From the NCBI RefSeq assembly GCF_022026395.1, contig NZ_CP041767.1, positions 5,934,001 to 5,998,000 of the forward strand: DNA of 64,000 nt. The letters run 5' to 3'. Of this stretch, positions 17,811 to 26,148 are shown piece by piece. The notes below the pieces were generated by a model, which saw only the letters and a list, made by a program, of their open reading frames with translations, was not told the DNA's origin and did no database searches. The DNA is from Brevibacillus brevis (GTDB lineage Bacteria > Bacillota > Bacilli > Brevibacillales > Brevibacillaceae). Position 1 is the first letter of the stretch. Each line of letters opens with the position of its first letter. The position numbers and the translations under genes were made by a program.

Positions 17811-18632
17811 TTATTTGCCTCCTGCCCTCAGTAGCCGTTCCACACTTGCCTCAGCGCAGGCAAGCTGCTTGGTCTCTACAACCCAATGACCCGCAAATCC
17901 GTTGTCTTTTAAAAGTGACAGGATAGGCTCGAACGAGATCGTTCCTTCCCCCACTGCCAAATGATCGTCGAGCTTGCCAAAGTTATCACTCAGGTGCAGA
18001 GCGGATAAATAAGGAAGCACCTTTTGCAATGCATCGATCGCATATCCCGGACGAATCAAATGGGCATGGCCTACGTCATACACGATCCGCACACGAGACG
18101 AATCGACATGCTGGCATATACGCACGAGATCCTCAACGTTCCACCCCAGCACTTTTGGGTAAGGGGGAACATTCTCGACCGTCAGTATGGTTCTGCTCTC
18201 TGCGGACAGCTCAGAGGTCAACACGTGGATTGCCTGACTCACATTTTCCACACCTCTAGCACGCTCTGATTCCGCGAGTCGATCTTCTACTTCCCCCGCA
18301 TGCATCACGACGTGGGTGCAGTCGAGAAAGCTGGCAATCTCCAGGCAGCGCTTCATCGTGTCCAACGTTTGATCCCGGGTTGGTCCTGAGCCCGCCGCCA
18401 GATTGCAGCCGCTAATCGGCGCATGAATCGACCAAGCAATCTCTCTCTCGTTTCCCTGCTGCTTCAACTCTTTCAACTGCTCCCAGGACCAGTCTAAGAG
18501 GTCGGCATGATTCTCTTCACACATAATCTCGATGCCCTTCCAGTCTTTTTGCAAAAGCTGAACAATCGCATCACGCAAGGACAGATCAAATAAGGCATAG
18601 GTGGATACGGAAAACGAGCCCTTGTCTCTCAT
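17811..18632 (-). CDS. Sugar phosphate isomerase/epimerase-type TIM barrel
   Basis: A 273-residue protein of the xylose-isomerase-like / AP-endonuclease-2 TIM-barrel superfamily. Visible core motifs are EIMCEENHADLLD, WSIHAPISGCN, HVVMHAGE, LTVENVPPYP, IVYDVGHAHLI, ALHLSDNFGKLDDHL and GHWVVETKQL; their Glu, His and Asp residues probably form the metal site. The substrate is unknown. It lies inside the Ugp-type operon, 18 bases after the permease gene and 1 base before glpP, so a role in processing a polyol phosphate or an imported glycerophosphodiester head group is plausible but inferred only from position. Confidence 0.85.
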   Translation of the reverse strand: MRDKGSFSVSTYALFDLSLRDAIVQLLQKDWKGIEIMCEENHADLLDWSWEQLKELKQQGNEREIAWSIHAPISGCNLAAGSGPTRDQTLDTMKRCLEIASFLDCTHVVMHAGEVEDRLAESERARGVENVSQAIHVLTSELSAESRTILTVENVPPYPKVLGWNVEDLVRICQHVDSSRVRIVYDVGHAHLIRPGYAIDALQKVLPYLSALHLSDNFGKLDDHLAVGEGTISFEPILSLLKDNGFAGHWVVETKQLACAEASVERLLRAGGK

Positions 18633-18650
18633 GATTCATGACCCTCCCTC

Positions 18651-19454
18651 TTATTTCACGCCGGAGTGGATGAAGCTGTTGATAAACTGCCGCTGGAACA
18701 ACAAAAATGCCAGCAACAACGGGAAAATCACCATGACTGTCGCTGCACTTACCTCGGCCCATTGCGCCCCCGTCTCAAACGATTGGGCAAAAATCGCCAG
18801 ACCGACCGTCAACGGACGATTTTCCACGGAATTCGTAATAATCAGCGGCCACATGAAGTTGTTCCAATGGTAGCTGACCGAGACCAAACCAAACGCAATG
18901 TAGGTCGGCTTCGCTAGCGGAACATACACCCGCCACAAAATCTGGAACCAGGAGCAGCCTTCCATCCGTGCCGCCTCCTCCAGCTCGTGCGGGATTGTCT
19001 TGAAGGTCTGTCGCAACAGAAAGACCCCGAAGGCCGAAGCGAAATACGGCAGCATAATGCCGATTTTGGTATCCAGCAAAGACAAGTCACGCAGGACGTT
19101 GTAGTTGGGGAAAATCAAAATATCCGCCGGGACCATCAGTTGGACCAGGAACAGGACAAACAACACATCCTTTCCCCAAAATTGCAGCTTCGCAAAGGCA
19201 TAGGCCGCCAGTGTAGCCGTGATCATTTGCGCCACCAAAATACCGGTCACGATCAAAAAGGTATTGATGTAGTACTGGTCAAAGGGTGCTGCGTCCCACA
19301 CCTTCGCAAAGTTATCGAGTGTAAAATCTGCACTGAGCGACCACGAAGTCGCCAGCTCCCTCGGGCGAAAGGAAGTCCAGACCGCCCAGAGCAAAGGAAA
19401 CAACCAGAGAACGGCCAAGCCGTACATTCCAACCGTTGTGATTTTGCGAAGCAT
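18651..19454 (-). CDS. ugpE: ABC transporter permease, UgpE-like
   Basis: A 267-residue carbohydrate-type ABC permease with about six transmembrane segments. The EAA loop EEAARMEGCSWFQILWRVYVPLAKP contacts the ATPase. It begins 12 bases after the partner permease. Family members of the MalG/UgpE type form a heterodimer with a UgpA-type subunit. The neighbouring phosphodiesterase and GlpP point to glycerol-3-phosphate or glycerophosphodiesters as substrate. The length is normal, and a GGGGGA site precedes the ATG. Confidence 0.9.
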   Translation of the reverse strand: MLRKITTVGMYGLAVLWLFPLLWAVWTSFRPRELATSWSLSADFTLDNFAKVWDAAPFDQYYINTFLIVTGILVAQMITATLAAYAFAKLQFWGKDVLFVLFLVQLMVPADILIFPNYNVLRDLSLLDTKIGIMLPYFASAFGVFLLRQTFKTIPHELEEAARMEGCSWFQILWRVYVPLAKPTYIAFGLVSVSYHWNNFMWPLIITNSVENRPLTVGLAIFAQSFETGAQWAEVSAATVMVIFPLLLAFLLFQRQFINSFIHSGVK

Positions 19455-19466
19455 CTGCCATCCCCC

Positions 19467-20354
19467 TTAGTTGTAGTGAATCTTTTTATCCATACCAAAA
19501 AACTGAAAAGCAGCAACTAACAAGAGCAGCACGACCATGACAATCGTCAATGCCGAGGCCATTCCTTGATCCCAGAAGGAAAACGCCGTCTCGTATATGT
19601 AGTAAAGCAAGAGATTGCTGGCATTATCCGGCCCGCCTTTGGTCATGATCACCAAATGGTCTACCAGCTTGAAAGAGTTGGTGAAGGCGATAATACTGAC
19701 AAACATCGTCGTTGGCATAAGCAACGGAAAGGTGATGCGGCGAAAAACCGTCCACGATGATGCCCCTTCCATGGAGGCGGATTCGTATAGCTCCTGTGAA
19801 ATGTTTTGCAGCCCTGCCAAATAGAAGATCATGAAATAGCCCGCTTCCTTCCAAATGACCATGAAGATCATCGCCCACATCACATTTTTCTGATCGCCGA
19901 GCCAGTTCATGTCGCCTTTTCCGAACCACTCCATCACATGACTAAGCGCACCGTACTCCGGTGTGTAAATAAACAGCCAGATGTTCGCCACGGCAATCAT
20001 TGGAACAACTGTCGGGTAAAAATAAGCCGTGCGGATAAAGCTCTTCCCTCGTAATGCCTTGTTGGCGAACAGAGCCATACCCAGCGCGAGAGCCACACTC
20101 GTCGGCACCGTTCCGATAGCAAACCAGATATTATTGGTCAGCACCTTCCAAAACACTTCATCTTCCACCATTTGTTTATAATTATCTATCCCGTTAAAAA
20201 ACGGCTCTGGAGAACCCAGATCCGCTTGATGAAAACTGAGTATGAACGTTTGTATAACCGGATAGAAGGTAAACAACAGCAGGAAGATGAGGGAGGGAAG
20301 GAGCAAGAGCCAGGCGTACATGTTCACTTTCCATTTTGCGCGTAGTTCCCCCAT
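19467..20354 (-). CDS. ugpA: ABC transporter permease, UgpA-like
   Basis: A 295-residue ABC permease of the MalF/UgpA type with six predicted membrane spans (the first is LLLLPSLIFLLLFTFYPVI). The EAA-type loop ELYESASMEGASSWTVFRRITFPLL is near residue 198. It pairs with the downstream UgpE-like subunit. The ribosome site GGGGGAG lies 6 bases before the ATG. Operon position and GlpP linkage support glycerol-3-phosphate or glycerophosphodiester uptake; other sugar-phosphate substrates cannot be excluded. Confidence 0.9.
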   Translation of the reverse strand: MGELRAKWKVNMYAWLLLLPSLIFLLLFTFYPVIQTFILSFHQADLGSPEPFFNGIDNYKQMVEDEVFWKVLTNNIWFAIGTVPTSVALALGMALFANKALRGKSFIRTAYFYPTVVPMIAVANIWLFIYTPEYGALSHVMEWFGKGDMNWLGDQKNVMWAMIFMVIWKEAGYFMIFYLAGLQNISQELYESASMEGASSWTVFRRITFPLLMPTTMFVSIIAFTNSFKLVDHLVIMTKGGPDNASNLLLYYIYETAFSFWDQGMASALTIVMVVLLLLVAAFQFFGMDKKIHYN

Positions 20355-20381
20355 TGTCGCTCCCCCATTGCCTTGCTTGAT

Positions 20382-21698
20382 TTATTTGTTGAACGGCGCC
20401 AGCATCTTGTCCGCTTCTTCCTGCGCTTTTTTCAATGCTTCCGCAGGCTCGGATTGACCCGTGATCACGGATTGCAGCGTGTCGTTCAAGAGCTTTGTCA
20501 CTTTGCCGTTATTGTGTGTAGACAGCTCAGCATGTCCGTATTCCAGCTGGTCGCGAGCCACTGCTGCTGCAGGGAAGTCTTTGACGTATTGCTTCATCGT
20601 CTCTTCCTCGTAAGCAGATTTGCGTGTCGCAACATAACCCGTATCGACACTCCACTGAGCAGCGCGCTTAGGCTCGGTCATAAAGCGAATAAACTTCCAT
20701 GCTGCTTCCTGTTTCTTTTCATCGGTTCCTTTGAACATGTAGAAGTTACCGCCACCTGTCGGGCTGCCGTAGTTCTTTTTTGCTGGCAAAAACGCTACGC
20801 CAAAATCAAACTTCGCGCTTTTCTTCACGTTCGTCAGGTTCCCTGTCGTATGGAACATCATCGCCGTTTTGCCTTCCAGGAAATCAGAAGGCACAGTCGC
20901 CCACTCGTTGACGCCTTCAGGCATGACTTGATGCTTTTTGGACAAATCTACCCAAAATTGCAGAGCTTCTACATTTTCTGGCGTATCTAGGAACACTTTT
21001 TTCCCATCTTCGGACATCAAGTTCTTGCCGTTTTGCAGGGCCAGCGCTTGGAACATCCAATACGTGAAGCTCGAGGAAGGAATCTCGACGCCGTAGCGTC
21101 CGTCCTTTTTCAATTTGGTAGCGTACTGAACTAGCTCATCCCAGGATGTTGGCGGTTTTTCTGGATCGAGGCCGACTTCCTTGAACGCGTCCTTGTTGTA
21201 ATAGAGCACGATGGTGCTGCGTTGGAATGGAATGCTGTAAGTCTTGCCGTCTACCTGGGAATTCGCCAAGAAGCCCGGGAAGAAATCATTTACGTATTCG
21301 CTACCGCCATCCTTGGCAATGAAGTCGTCCAACGGCAGGATTGCGTCCATGTCCATCATCGTATGTAGCTCAGTGGAGAGCATCACCGCTACGTCGGGAG
21401 GAGTTTTGCCTTGTACAGCCGCCTGTACTTTTGTCGTTGTATCCTGATAGCTCCCCGTATAGACTGGCTTGACTGTGATATCCGGGTTTTCTTTGTTAAA
21501 TTCCTCTGCCATGCCGTCCACGATCTTGGTCAAAGGACCGCCAACCGCAACCGGATAATAGAAGGACAGCTCTGTTTTGCCTGACGAATTGGCTCCTTGC
21601 GCCGCGTTGTTCGTGGACGAAGAATTGCCACTGGAGCAACCCGTGATCAGACTCATACTCATGACGACCGCAAACAAGCTTTTGACAACTTTACGCAT
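20382..21698 (-). CDS. ugpB: ABC transporter substrate-binding lipoprotein, UgpB-like
   Basis: A 438-residue extracellular solute-binding protein (family 1). The lipoprotein signal ends in LITGC, with Cys21 as the lipidated residue. A Ser/Asn-rich linker leads to the binding fold: GGPLTKIVDGMAEEFNKENP, PVYTGSYQDTTTKVQAA, PPDVAVMLSTELHTMMDM, IPFQRSTIVLYYNKDAF, EGKTAMMFHTTGNL and GGGNFYMFKG. The GSYQDT and N-terminal GGPL patterns are those of UgpB-type glycerol-3-phosphate binders. It delivers ligand to the UgpA/UgpE-like permease encoded just downstream. Confidence 0.92.
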   Translation of the reverse strand: MRKVVKSLFAVVMSMSLITGCSSGNSSSTNNAAQGANSSGKTELSFYYPVAVGGPLTKIVDGMAEEFNKENPDITVKPVYTGSYQDTTTKVQAAVQGKTPPDVAVMLSTELHTMMDMDAILPLDDFIAKDGGSEYVNDFFPGFLANSQVDGKTYSIPFQRSTIVLYYNKDAFKEVGLDPEKPPTSWDELVQYATKLKKDGRYGVEIPSSSFTYWMFQALALQNGKNLMSEDGKKVFLDTPENVEALQFWVDLSKKHQVMPEGVNEWATVPSDFLEGKTAMMFHTTGNLTNVKKSAKFDFGVAFLPAKKNYGSPTGGGNFYMFKGTDEKKQEAAWKFIRFMTEPKRAAQWSVDTGYVATRKSAYEEETMKQYVKDFPAAAVARDQLEYGHAELSTHNNGKVTKLLNDTLQSVITGQSEPAEALKKAQEEADKMLAPFNK

Positions 21699-21723
21699 CG
21701 CAGTACCTCTCCCTTTTCTTTTC

Positions 21724-22824
21724 TCAATTGGTCGTAACCGCTAGATTTTTTCCGGTTTCTGCATCAAACACGTTCATCTGGGCTGGATCAAAACGAACAT
21801 GCAAGGTTTCGCCTCTTTTGCAGTGCCATTGCCCGTTCCATTTGGCCTTCCACAGCTTGTCTCCCACGGTGAATTCCACAATGGTCTCAGAACCGAGTAT
21901 CTCTACTCCCTGTACAGTGACAGGGAACTGGCAGGAAACATCGACAGATTGCCCTTCAAGGGCGGGCTGCAATGACTCTGGACGCAGACCGAGAACGACC
22001 GGGGTCTGGTCCTTGATACCGTGAAACATTGGAAGCGGCAAAAAATGCTGACCTTCCAACTCAATCCCTGCCTGATCTCCTGCCCGCCAAATGGTAGGTA
22101 CCGTATTCATCGGGGGTGCCCCCGTAAACTCCGCCACGAATAAATTCGCTGGATGGTTGTACACGTCGAGCGGTTTTCCAACTTGCTGAACCTCTCCGTC
22201 GCGCAGGACCATCATGCGGTCTGCCATCGTCATCGCTTCCACCTGATCGTGTGTAACGTAAATCATCGTGATACCCAGCTCTTGCTGCAAGCGACGGATT
22301 TCCGTACGCATGTGCCCGCGCAGCTTGGCATCCAGATTGGATAACGGCTCGTCCATCAGGCAGATAGGGTGCTGACTGACGATAGCCCGTCCGAGTGCAA
22401 CGCGCTGTCGTTGTCCCCCGGATAATTCCTTCGGCTTGCGTTGCAAAAGATGCGCGATGCCCAGCATCTCTGCTACACGCTCCAACCGCTTGCTCTGCTC
22501 CGCTTTGTCTACCTTTCGAACCTGCAAACCAAACAAAATATTATCCTTTACCGTCAAATGCGGATAAAGTGCGTAATTTTGAAACACCATGGAGATGTTT
22601 CGCCCGCTCGGAGGGACTTGGTTCATCGGCTTGCCGCCAATCAACAGCTCTCCCGTGCTGATCTCCTCCAGCCCGGCAATCATGCGCAGTGTGGTTGATT
22701 TCCCACAACCAGAAGGTCCTACCAGCACGAAAAATTCTCCTGGCAGAATACGAGCGCTCACTTCATTGACTACCTTCTGGCCCCCATACATCTTGGAAAT
22801 GCGCCGCAATTCCACTTCAGCCAC
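21724..22824 (-). CDS. ugpC: ABC transporter ATP-binding protein, UgpC/MsmK-like
   Basis: A 366-residue ATPase of the UgpC/MalK type. Walker A is GPSGCGKST, the signature is LSGGQRQR, Walker B is ICLMDEPLSNLD, and the H-loop is YVTHDQVEAM. The C-terminal 120 residues are a TOBE/OB regulatory domain as in MalK and UgpC. The GTG start has a GGGGGGA site 6 bases upstream. Having a dedicated ATPase in the operon is notable because many Bacillales sugar importers of this class share one MsmX ATPase encoded elsewhere. Confidence 0.93.
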   Translation of the reverse strand: MAEVELRRISKMYGGQKVVNEVSARILPGEFFVLVGPSGCGKSTTLRMIAGLEEISTGELLIGGKPMNQVPPSGRNISMVFQNYALYPHLTVKDNILFGLQVRKVDKAEQSKRLERVAEMLGIAHLLQRKPKELSGGQRQRVALGRAIVSQHPICLMDEPLSNLDAKLRGHMRTEIRRLQQELGITMIYVTHDQVEAMTMADRMMVLRDGEVQQVGKPLDVYNHPANLFVAEFTGAPPMNTVPTIWRAGDQAGIELEGQHFLPLPMFHGIKDQTPVVLGLRPESLQPALEGQSVDVSCQFPVTVQGVEILGSETIVEFTVGDKLWKAKWNGQWHCKRGETLHVRFDPAQMNVFDAETGKNLAVTTN

Positions 22825-22883
22825 GACTTTCCCCCCTGAATTTCTCGCTGTTTTTTTACGTATCCCTCGACTATACCAATTGC

Positions 22884-24968
22884 TTACTGAGGTAATATTT
22901 GGCTATTGTAAAGTTTTTGTGCGTAGTCGGTAATAATCCCGCCGACTCCCGCCTCGGTTGCCCGCTTCATATCTGCTTCCTCGTTAACGGTATACACGGT
23001 CAGAATGATTCCCCGATGCTTGGCGAAACGGATCAGCTCTGGCGTGACAATCTGATGGTTGATAAAGTATTGGGCATTCAGTTGTACCGCGTCTGTTATC
23101 TGCTTTTCGGCATACTGTTCCAGCTGTTCCTTTGGCTTGGTCCCGCTCAAGGTAAAGCCCAGTCCCAATTCTGGATTGAGCTTGGCGAAACGCTCCAACA
23201 CTTCTGAGCTAAAGCTGCTGACAATCACATCTTCCACCATGTCGTGCTCCTTGATGACCTTCGCCATTTCCTTTTCGTACCCGATCCCCTTTGCTTCCAA
23301 AATGACCACCGCTTTGCCCTTGGCCGCTTCCAGCAATTCATCCATGGTAGGAATGACAGCATCGGTAATCTCAGGCTGATACCAGGAAGGATTTGCCGGG
23401 TCGAGCTTGTTCGCGTTCAATTCGCGCAGTTCCTTTAGCGTGAAATCCTTTACCTTCCCTGTCCCGTTAGTGGTACGCTCCAGATCAAAATCGTGGATCA
23501 GGACAAGGTGGCCATCCTTTGTTTTGTGGACGTCTGTCTCAATGATTTCTACACCCAGCTCCATTGCTTCTTCAAAGGCGTACATCGTGTTTTCCGGCTT
23601 TAAGGAAGGGATACCTCGATGCGCCATGACCATCGGAGGCTGCGTGATGCTTTTCTCTGGGTACGCAGCGAGCAGCTCATGTACCTCTTTTGGATCGTGT
23701 GAGACAACTCCCGCCACCCCCATCTCGATCATTTCGCTCGCTTGGCTCTTGTTCGCCCGATCAATTCCCCACACAGACAACCCGCGATTGCGGAAGTAGC
23801 GAATGACCTCCTCCGTCATCGCAGTTTGCGAGAGAACGATCACATTGGAACGACTGCTCCTGGCCGAGCGTACGAGCTCTTTTTGTTTCTTTTCGTTCAG
23901 CTTGCCGTCGATATACACGAGGGCACCACGGTATTCATTGTTTTTCTCCCGCATCTCTTGAACGATTTCCGGTCGGGATGACACAATGTGCACATCAGTG
24001 AGGTTCTCTTCCTGGAGCAGGCGATCGACCTCCACTACCAGTTTCTTGTCCTCGATATGAATCACCGGAATTGCTTTGCCCTTGATCTCGTTCAGCACCT
24101 CGTCCAGAGGAGTGCCGTCTTGAGTGACGACTCCGTTCTTCCCGGATTTTTTCACCGGAATAAAAACGGAAGACACCTCTGCTTCCAGAATCGCATCGAT
24201 CTCGGACTTCTTGTCGTACATGGCAATCACCGTCGGCGGAAGCACAATTCCCGTCTTAGGCTCAGGGACAATCAGTACGTCGTCTTTCAGATCAGAGACC
24301 GGAATCTTGTCTTTTTGGGCATTCGGACCAAACAACAGCTCACCAGGGGTCGGCTTGGGCTGATCGACAAAATCTTTGGATGCATCATTTGTATCCTTTT
24401 CCGTCAGGCGTTCCATTGAATGCCCCCCAGCGACTCCCGGATGAGAGGTGACTCCCGGAACCTTCGCATCCATATAAGCCATCGAATCCACCACATTGTA
24501 CTCAGGGTCCATCAGAATGACGTGGTCGCCGCCATTGGCTAAATAAATGCTGCCTGTCGCCCAATCTGTCGGCAACAGCTCAGGGACGTCCTCCATGGAA
24601 TCGAACAATTCAAAATCGGGCGTGACGCCATGGCGTTCCACGATCCCGTCGGCATAGCGGGAAATGACAATCGTCTGGTAAGGCTCAATCATGGTGCCTT
24701 CCGGAAACGCATGCATCCCTTCATTTCCTCCACGCTTTTCCTCATCGCCGATCATATATCCACTCAAATCAATCGGGTCGTTGGAGATATTGGTGATTTC
24801 GATAAATTCACCTGTGCTTTCATCAAAAAGGGGATCATTGACAACTTCGGTGATGAGCAAGGTTTTGCTCACCGCGCTTTGCGCCATCACAGGTGCAATA
24901 CTGCCTGTCACCAGACTTGCTGCCATTAGTGACCACAACCACTTTTTGCTGCTCTTTCCCAACTCCAT
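22884..24968 (-). CDS. Secreted lamin-tail / glycerophosphodiester phosphodiesterase fusion
   Basis: A 694-residue secreted enzyme. Signal peptide (1-30); lamin-tail domain (about 33-165: LLITEVVNDPLFDESTGEFIE, IDLSGYMIGDEE); a middle GDPD-like segment (about 240-440) lacking the catalytic motifs; and a complete GDPD domain (about 448-690) with MAHRGIPSLKPENT, EIIETDVHKTKDG, LIHDFDLERTTNG and ILEAKGIG, which hold the His, Glu and Asp residues of the family. It hydrolyses glycerophosphodiesters from phospholipid or teichoic acid turnover to glycerol-3-phosphate plus alcohol. The next genes encode the importer, giving a coherent outside-to-inside pathway. Confidence 0.92.
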   Translation of the reverse strand: MELGKSSKKWLWSLMAASLVTGSIAPVMAQSAVSKTLLITEVVNDPLFDESTGEFIEITNISNDPIDLSGYMIGDEEKRGGNEGMHAFPEGTMIEPYQTIVISRYADGIVERHGVTPDFELFDSMEDVPELLPTDWATGSIYLANGGDHVILMDPEYNVVDSMAYMDAKVPGVTSHPGVAGGHSMERLTEKDTNDASKDFVDQPKPTPGELLFGPNAQKDKIPVSDLKDDVLIVPEPKTGIVLPPTVIAMYDKKSEIDAILEAEVSSVFIPVKKSGKNGVVTQDGTPLDEVLNEIKGKAIPVIHIEDKKLVVEVDRLLQEENLTDVHIVSSRPEIVQEMREKNNEYRGALVYIDGKLNEKKQKELVRSARSSRSNVIVLSQTAMTEEVIRYFRNRGLSVWGIDRANKSQASEMIEMGVAGVVSHDPKEVHELLAAYPEKSITQPPMVMAHRGIPSLKPENTMYAFEEAMELGVEIIETDVHKTKDGHLVLIHDFDLERTTNGTGKVKDFTLKELRELNANKLDPANPSWYQPEITDAVIPTMDELLEAAKGKAVVILEAKGIGYEKEMAKVIKEHDMVEDVIVSSFSSEVLERFAKLNPELGLGFTLSGTKPKEQLEQYAEKQITDAVQLNAQYFINHQIVTPELIRFAKHRGIILTVYTVNEEADMKRATEAGVGGIITDYAQKLYNSQILPQ

Positions 24969-24989
24969 CTCCCATGCCTCCTCGTTTTC

Positions 24990-25778
24990 CTACTCGACTT
25001 GCACCATGGCTTCCATCGTCGGAAGGATGTAATCTGGCTGAATCTCTGTGGCTTCCAGCTCGCGACTGGTCGTCACACCTGTCATGACCAGCGCCGTTTT
25101 CATGCCGCTGTTTTTCCCCAGTAAAATGTCTGTTTCCAAACGGTCACCCACCATGACGCATTTTTCGGGCTGTACTTGAAGCTGTTGAAAAACCTGCTCG
25201 GCGTAGTACCGGGACGGCTTGCCAGTCATCGCCCAGACAGAGGCTCCACCAGCCGTTTCAATCGCTCTCGCCAACGCCCACGTATCAGGAATGGCACCCC
25301 CTGGCACCGGACACACCGGATCGGGGTTCGCTACGATCAGGTGCGCTCCCTTTCGCACAGCGTCAGCAGCCTGTTGCAGCTTTTCATACGTAAATCCACG
25401 GTCCATTCCAACCAATACATGCGTAGCTTCCTCCGCATCTTGCACCTGCTTTATATGAAAGCTCGCAATCTCTTCCTCCAAGGCGGGCTCCCCAACGATC
25501 AGGACACGCGCTTGCTCCGCATATTCTTGAAGATACAATCCCGCTGCATAGGCAGCCGTCATGATTTCTTCCCGCCGGGCAGTCAATCCGAGATTCTGGA
25601 GGCGAGTTTGACAAGCTGTTCTTGTCTGTACCGTCGTATTGGTCAAAAACATGATTTTCTTCTGCTTCTCCCGCAGCTCGGCAAGTGTCTTTTCCACTCC
25701 AGGAAGCAGTTCATTCCCGAGAAAAATCGTTCCATCCAAATCAAAAAAATACGCATCGTACCTATCTGTATCTAGCAA
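24990..25778 (-). CDS. HAD-IIA phosphatase (NagD/glycerol-phosphatase type)
   Basis: A 262-residue HAD-superfamily hydrolase of subfamily IIA. Motif I is FFDLDGTIFLGN, motif II is FLTNTTVQTRT, the cap domain sits between, and motifs III/IV are GKPSRYYAEQVF and MVGDRLETDILLG. Family members include NagD, AraL and phosphoglycolate/glycerol-phosphate phosphatases. As first gene of the GlpP-linked operon it may dephosphorylate glycerol-3-phosphate or a side product; that is inference. The TTG start is preceded by GGAG and AAGGGA. The terminator hairpin of the leader ends about 30 bases upstream. Confidence 0.88.
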   Translation of the reverse strand: MLDTDRYDAYFFDLDGTIFLGNELLPGVEKTLAELREKQKKIMFLTNTTVQTRTACQTRLQNLGLTARREEIMTAAYAAGLYLQEYAEQARVLIVGEPALEEEIASFHIKQVQDAEEATHVLVGMDRGFTYEKLQQAADAVRKGAHLIVANPDPVCPVPGGAIPDTWALARAIETAGGASVWAMTGKPSRYYAEQVFQQLQVQPEKCVMVGDRLETDILLGKNSGMKTALVMTGVTTSRELEATEIQPDYILPTMEAMVQVE

Positions 25779-25810
25779 ATCCCTTACTCGCTCCTTTCAT
25801 TCGAAAACAC

Positions 25811-25891
25811 AAAAAGCCCTCATACACGGCAATAGCACAAAGAAACAAACCGATCGAACGGTCTTCTTCAAATCTATTGCTGTATGAGGGC
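25811..25891 (-). promoter_or_regulatory. Leader terminator, candidate GlpP antitermination site
   Basis: On the minus strand the arm GCCCTCATACAGCAATAG (25891-25874) pairs with CTATTGCCGTGTATGAGGGC (25835-25816) apart from a two-base bulge, and is followed by TTTTTGTG. The loop holds a second small stem (ACCG/CGGT). It lies in the 5' leader of an operon ending in glpP, the position where GlpP acts in Bacillus. The 25779-26148 interval otherwise contains only this leader and the efe promoter region. Confidence 0.75.
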
Positions 25892-26038
25892 TTTCTCCAC
25901 GTCTCGACCCACTTACAGACGTTATTCATTTGGGTGATAGCTCGATCATAACAGGTCATTGTTAAGGGATTGTTGAGCTACTTTTGGTTTTATGTGAACA
26001 ACTCCAAAACTAACCAAGTGATTGTTGCCAAAAAAAGA

Positions 26039-26066
26039 TTGCAAACTGTCTAAGAAAGAGTAAAAT
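26039..26066 (+). promoter_or_regulatory. Putative sigma-A promoter of efe operon
   Basis: TTGCAA (26039-26044), 16 bases, TAAAAT (26061-26066). The Fur box begins 11 bases downstream, across the expected start of transcription. Confidence 0.5.
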
Positions 26067-26077
26067 TCTTTGTGGAT

Positions 26078-26096
26078 GATAATGATATTCATTATC
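26078..26096 (+). promoter_or_regulatory. Fur box
   Basis: GATAATGATATTCATTATC differs from the classical 19-bp Fur consensus at a single central base. It sits 52 bases before the efeO start. Confidence 0.9.
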
Positions 26097-26148
26097 GAAA
26101 TATAATCATATAATTATACACTCATATCATATGAAGGGATGTCTTTTC

